A stretch of DNA of 64,000 nt. Origin: Diphasiastrum complanatum. Lineage: Eukaryota > Streptophyta > Lycopodiopsida > Lycopodiales > Lycopodiaceae. The position numbers were made by a program, and so were the translations under genes. The notes below the pieces were generated by a model. The model saw nothing but the letters and a program-made list of their open reading frames with translations. It did no database searches and had not been told where the DNA came from. The stretch lies in contig CM055106.1 of NCBI GenBank assembly GCA_029204225.1, positions 33,888,361 through 33,952,360 of the forward strand, in the 5' to 3' direction. Positions 60,901 to 64,000 of the stretch are shown one piece after another; position 1 is the first letter of the stretch; the number at the start of each line of letters is the position of its first letter.

Positions 60901-63900
60901 CCATATTGTAAGCCTATACTGCCTGAATCTTTTTGAACCCCTTGTGATCGATTTTCCCCTCCAACCAAATCATGCACCACACTGACAAGCCAGCTTGAAA
61001 GGGTTCTCTTCTCCACCAACCGCAGGTGCTTGATTGCTGCACCTATTGCACGTAAATCACTTCCATTTGATATTCTGCTGTTGTCATTGGGTTCTACTGT
61101 ACTGTTGCCGGTCAAAGTGAACTGATGATAAGGACAAGCAACCTTATTGTCGCTGGCCTGCAATGGAGAAGCTCCTTGACTACCATCGATACGAGGATTA
61201 GCAAGCTGAGCTAAACTTTGAGTTTTTCTAACCGTCTTTGGCCTTCCCCTTATGGTTTGCTTGGGAGGCTTCACAGGTGGTTCTAACTTCACTACATTGA
61301 CTATTTTAGACCCCTTCTTCAACCACCATGTGTCTTCCTGCTCCATGGAAATAGCTAGTGAACCTGGACTAGCCCATCCCTTCTCTTCGTTGACCTTTTG
61401 CCGTTTTTTTCTGATGCATTCCTCACAACCAGGTGTAGCAGTCCACTTGTCCACGGATGATGACCCTGAATGCCTCTTCAGATTTTTAATCCCTCCATTT
61501 GCCTTGTTTTCAACAGTCTTTACCTGCTGCCCAAGACAGGAATTAGGCAGCTGTAATAATCTGCACAAAGCTTGCTTCAGCCTTCTTACTTCCAGTTGTT
61601 TCTTTGAATCACTCACAGTACCAAACAGAGTTCCTTCATCATGAGCATCTTCCAACTCAACTTGTGCACTTGGCTCCCTTCTAGCATCAGAATATAGAGC
61701 TGCATCCAAAGAACCTCTATGATTATTCCTTTGCTTCCTGTAAGATCTATTGCCTCCAACACCAATCAGTGCGAGGCGTCGCTCGTTTTGATACTGTCTT
61801 GCAGCCTCAAGAACCAGAGGATCAGAATCCTTGCTAACATCCACAGAAAGAAATGGTGGTCCAGGAAGGTGACGTAGAATACGTCTATGCTTAGCTGCCC
61901 TTTTGATATCAGTCTCAGAGGTTTTTCTCTCAAGAATACCATCCAAAATCAAGCGTCTAACATAAGCATCTGGCCTGAATAGGCCCTCATTCACTAACTC
62001 TGTCAAAAGTAATAAAAATCTATCAAAGCCTTGATTCTTGTGCAGCTCATGATGATCAATCCAAGCTGCTATTAAATCATGAAGAGGATCTGCTCTTAGA
62101 AAACAATCTGATGCAGATGAAACCTTTGAACCCGACAGAAGATATTCTGATCGCATGTGCTCGTTTACAACCCTATGATTCAAGCGCTTGATATCGACTC
62201 CAAGATGGCTATCATTAAGTACTACACAAGCTTGAGATTTGGAAGAATGACCACTAGAAGAACCTGTACTGAGTATAGAACCTTTCTTATCAGCCAGCCG
62301 AAGGATCGAAACTGCCATGTACACTCTGGACATGTCTTTCCCAGCGATTGGCTTCTTGTCAACAGTTCTTGGAGTTTTCCTGTTATCTCTAAAACTGCAA
62401 GTCGCCCACTCACAGAGAAATTGAACAGCACGAAATTCTGAGGCATTCACGTTAGCCGAAAAAAGAGTCGGCAGATCGTGGCCACCAACTCCTGCTTCTG
62501 ATCTCAAAAGTTGTTCTTGAGAACAGAAATTGCCATCAAACAAACAGCTGTATGCCTTTACAATATCTCCAGATATAAGAGCATTATCTAAACCCTGGAC
62601 AACACTGCCTTCATTGCTGCGAAGAATATCAGGGCTCACAACCTTTGCAAGTGTCGCTGCACGTTTTTGTATCAGCGCAACTGTCTCTTTAATCACAACT
62701 TCGCGTTGTGGAAGAACTGAATCTAGAGACTTCCGTACCGAATGCACATCAATAAGGCATTTGATATCAGATACAGTGATGTCATTTGCAGATACAGAAC
62801 CTGCTGCTATAAGAGATGACTTTGATTCCTCTAAATTTTTAGAGATATCTTCTTCTTGAGCAGAATCTAGGCATAGACCATTCCTTGCAGAGCATACAAC
62901 ATGTGGAAGTGGGAAACAGTCGATTGACACAAACGTGTCTGGAACAACAACCAGCAAGTATCGAAAAAGTTCTATCAAGCAATTGGATATGTGTAGCAGA
63001 AAAGGCCGAGCATTTGTTTTTGGGAGAGCTCCAGATGGTGAGCATAGTTTCCGGAGCCAGTGTAAAGACATGTCCACGACGATACGCACATGGGTCTGAG
63101 ACATACAAATACTGTCAATAGAATCCAACACTACCGGAAGAAGTAACTCCAAGGCATCCACAGAATCCTTTTCCTGCAAATCCAAAGTAAATTAAAAAGG
63201 ATTCACAGTCCCAATTGTTTTTAAATGTGCAATGACCATCTCACATTTGTAAACTAGCCAGTCATCTCGAACTGCTCAATTATGTCAGATAAAAGCCTCG
63301 TTGAAAGCCACACATAAAGTTTAAGTCAAAATTGATAATTAAAATTCAAGCTTATAGAAAGGTCCAATATAAACACCTGGATTTGTCTGAGAGCCCAGTC
63401 AACTACTTGTGATCTAGCAAGAAGCCCTTCTGCACAATGCCATTGGAGAAGTCGCATGATATATCGCCACTTGGCATGCATATCCAGCTCTGCAGCATCA
63501 GAATGTCCCTGAGCAGACTCTCCTCCTTGTGAAGACATTCCACAAGATCCCGTTGCTGCTCCTCCATTTTGAAAGACCTCATCAAGAAGGGATTGTGCAT
63601 ATTCCAAAAAATCTTTGGTCCACAGGTCTAGTCTCTTTGTTTGTGATTTGTCAACACCTCCTGCAGCCATGCCAATGGAAGCCGGCCGTATCTGCAGTGA
63701 TAAAAACAGAGAAGCTCATTGAGGTGATAGTGAACTTTTATTCAAAAATGTCGAGAGAGGAAGTCACGAGTGAGCTTGAGATAACAGGTTGCATTCTAAA
63801 CATGTAAACCAGACAGATTTGTGAACATAAGTTTGGCATTCAGACGCAGAGAAAGAAGCCGTTTCAACAAAAAATCTAAGCCATGTGCTTTAACGTCGTT

Positions 63901-64000
63901 ACAAGGATAACCTGATTGAGGTACATGACTTTGATAAACCATGTTGCTCGCAACATGGGGACATTGTGCTTGATGAGGGCCTCAAACAGTGTGCGGCGAC
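51479..64000 (-). CDS. MED12: Mediator of RNA polymerase II transcription subunit 12 (5' partial)
   Basis: Large nuclear subunit of the Mediator kinase module, which with MED13, CDK8 and cyclin C controls Mediator-polymerase contact. In Arabidopsis it is known as CENTER CITY/CRYPTIC PRECOCIOUS. Six exons are visible: 63912 to the window edge, 63377-63691, 60652-63173, 55988-58654, 52079-52415 and 51479-51916. All introns have GT-AG ends and phases join without frame loss, giving about 2,120 residues; Arabidopsis MED12 has about 2,235, so little is missing at the N-terminus. Landmarks from memory of plant MED12: NVPMLRATWFIKVMYLNQ (Med12 domain), IRPASIGM and LDLWTKDFLEY, VVPDTFVSIDCFPLP, RKTQSLAQLA, LRRYENILTASNLLPHALSA, WLRLQFLLPLLPIIYSDR, the LDPWTLLEDG stretch and the C-terminal WLKGAVRVRR ending in YVGAVDD. 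No stop or frameshift seen, so it is probably functional. Confidence 0.95.
52079..52415 (-). CDS. MED12: MED12 exon (337 bp)
   Basis: Acceptor ATTTTAG|GGAGTC, donor TTGCAG|GTATGT. Codes ESTAQNMRLTLAPVLLRLLG, an Ala/Ser-rich middle, and KEAAERLQ. The open frame begins at an internal ATG if splicing is ignored; the acceptor shows that is not the start. Confidence 0.93.
52416..55987 (-). other. MED12 intron, 3.6 kb
   Basis: GT-AG intron much longer than the 162-220 bp introns near it. Holds short frames only, the largest of about 70 codons at 53789-54170, with no domain recognised. An old transposon insertion is likely but no boundary is visible. Confidence 0.75.
55988..58654 (-). CDS. MED12: MED12 large exon
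   Basis: Acceptor GTGCAG|GTATGAA, donor GACAG|GTCTGC. 2667 bp, entering after two codon bases and leaving after two. Begins YENILTASNLLPHALSAGMQ and ends LRLQFLLPLLPIIYSDR, the last Arg being split AG|G with the next exon. The central part has an acidic SPEEGEFSEEAFDLRKREP segment. Confidence 0.95.
58655..60651 (-). other. MED12 intron, 2.0 kb
   Basis: GT-AG intron between two large coding exons. It contains a GC-rich, hairpin-forming insert (59261-59440) flanked by TA repeats; otherwise AT-rich with no coding signal. Confidence 0.8.
59261..59440. repeat. GC-rich inverted-repeat insert in a MED12 intron
   Basis: Left arm 59261-59305 and right arm 59367-59440 are dense in CGTCCG and CGGAC motifs. 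The left arm CGCGTCCG-CCCCC-CGGACACGG pairs imperfectly with the complement of the right arm near 59401-59427. A 60-bp A/T tract separates them. TA repeats flank both sides, as if inserted in a TA microsatellite. It resembles a small foldback or MITE-like element. Confidence 0.55.
60652..63173 (-). CDS. MED12: MED12 large exon
   Basis: Acceptor TTTGCAG|GAAAAG, donor CGAAG|GTAGTA (phase 2). About 840 codons without a stop. Contains LELLLPVVLDSIDSI, DTFVSIDCFPLP, a basic ECIRKKRQKVNEEKG stretch that could be a nuclear signal, GRPKTVRKTQSLAQLA, and ILSCLR at the end. The following codon is split AG|G. Confidence 0.94.
63377..63691 (-). CDS. MED12: MED12 exon (105 codons)
   Basis: Acceptor CTGCAG|ATACGG, donor ATCCAG|GTGTTT, phase 0 at both ends. 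Starts IRPASIGM and includes LDLWTKDFLEYAQSLLDE and YIMRLLQWHCAEGLL, then WALRQIQ. Confidence 0.93.
63912..64000 (-). CDS. MED12: MED12 exon, 5' partial
   Basis: Codes RRTLFEALIKHNV, PMLRATWFIKVMYLNQ, part of the Med12 domain. The donor is CAG|GTTATC, phase 0. It continues beyond the window; the start codon is not in view. Confidence 0.93.

Overview
This is a transposon-rich piece of a land-plant nuclear genome. The evidence is a xyloglucan xylosyltransferase-like gene (GT34), a plant-type Mediator subunit 12 gene with GT-AG introns, many Ty1/copia LTR retrotransposons carrying the plant tRNA-Met primer site TGGTATCAGAGCC, a Ty3/gypsy remnant, LINE remnants and long microsatellites. The lineage cannot be fixed from sequence alone. 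The repeat load and the divergence of the two host genes from flowering-plant versions as I remember them would fit a fern or another large-genome, non-angiosperm plant (inference, low confidence).

Layout. 1-1902: minus-strand copia gag remnant, primer site and a 710-bp LTR. 1903-4390: no recognisable gene, a possible minus-strand LTR and short tandem repeats. 4401-12634: a mosaic bounded by two related LTRs (element A). It holds a decayed copia copy (D1, PBS at 5328), a non-coding LARD-like minus-strand element with its own LTR and PBS, and the RNase H end of A's own pol. 12930-13080: a frameshifted receptor-like kinase scrap. 16037-17359: the intact intronless GT34 gene. 20184-22260: minus-strand gypsy remnant. 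22447-26973: copia-type element E with odd, internally duplicated ORFs. 27020-27390: a cluster of near-identical palindromes. 27430-30666: copia fragments C and D2. 32515-38745: a complete LTR element F with a perfect 5-bp target duplication, nested inside a C-like LTR. 39160-39426: piece of the LTR seen at 1193. 40300-49900: repeats, microsatellites and LINE-like scraps. 51479-64000: MED12 on the minus strand, six exons in view, 5' end beyond the window.

Only two host genes look functional. The GT34 protein would work in the Golgi on xyloglucan side chains. MED12 would work in the nucleus in the Mediator kinase module. Nothing suggests that they act together. The rest is a record of nested retrotransposon insertion and decay. 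The most unusual signals are the palindrome cluster at 27.0-27.4 kb, the young-looking but coding-defective element F, the duplicated ORF module in E, and a CACACGTGTG motif shared by unrelated LTR elements.
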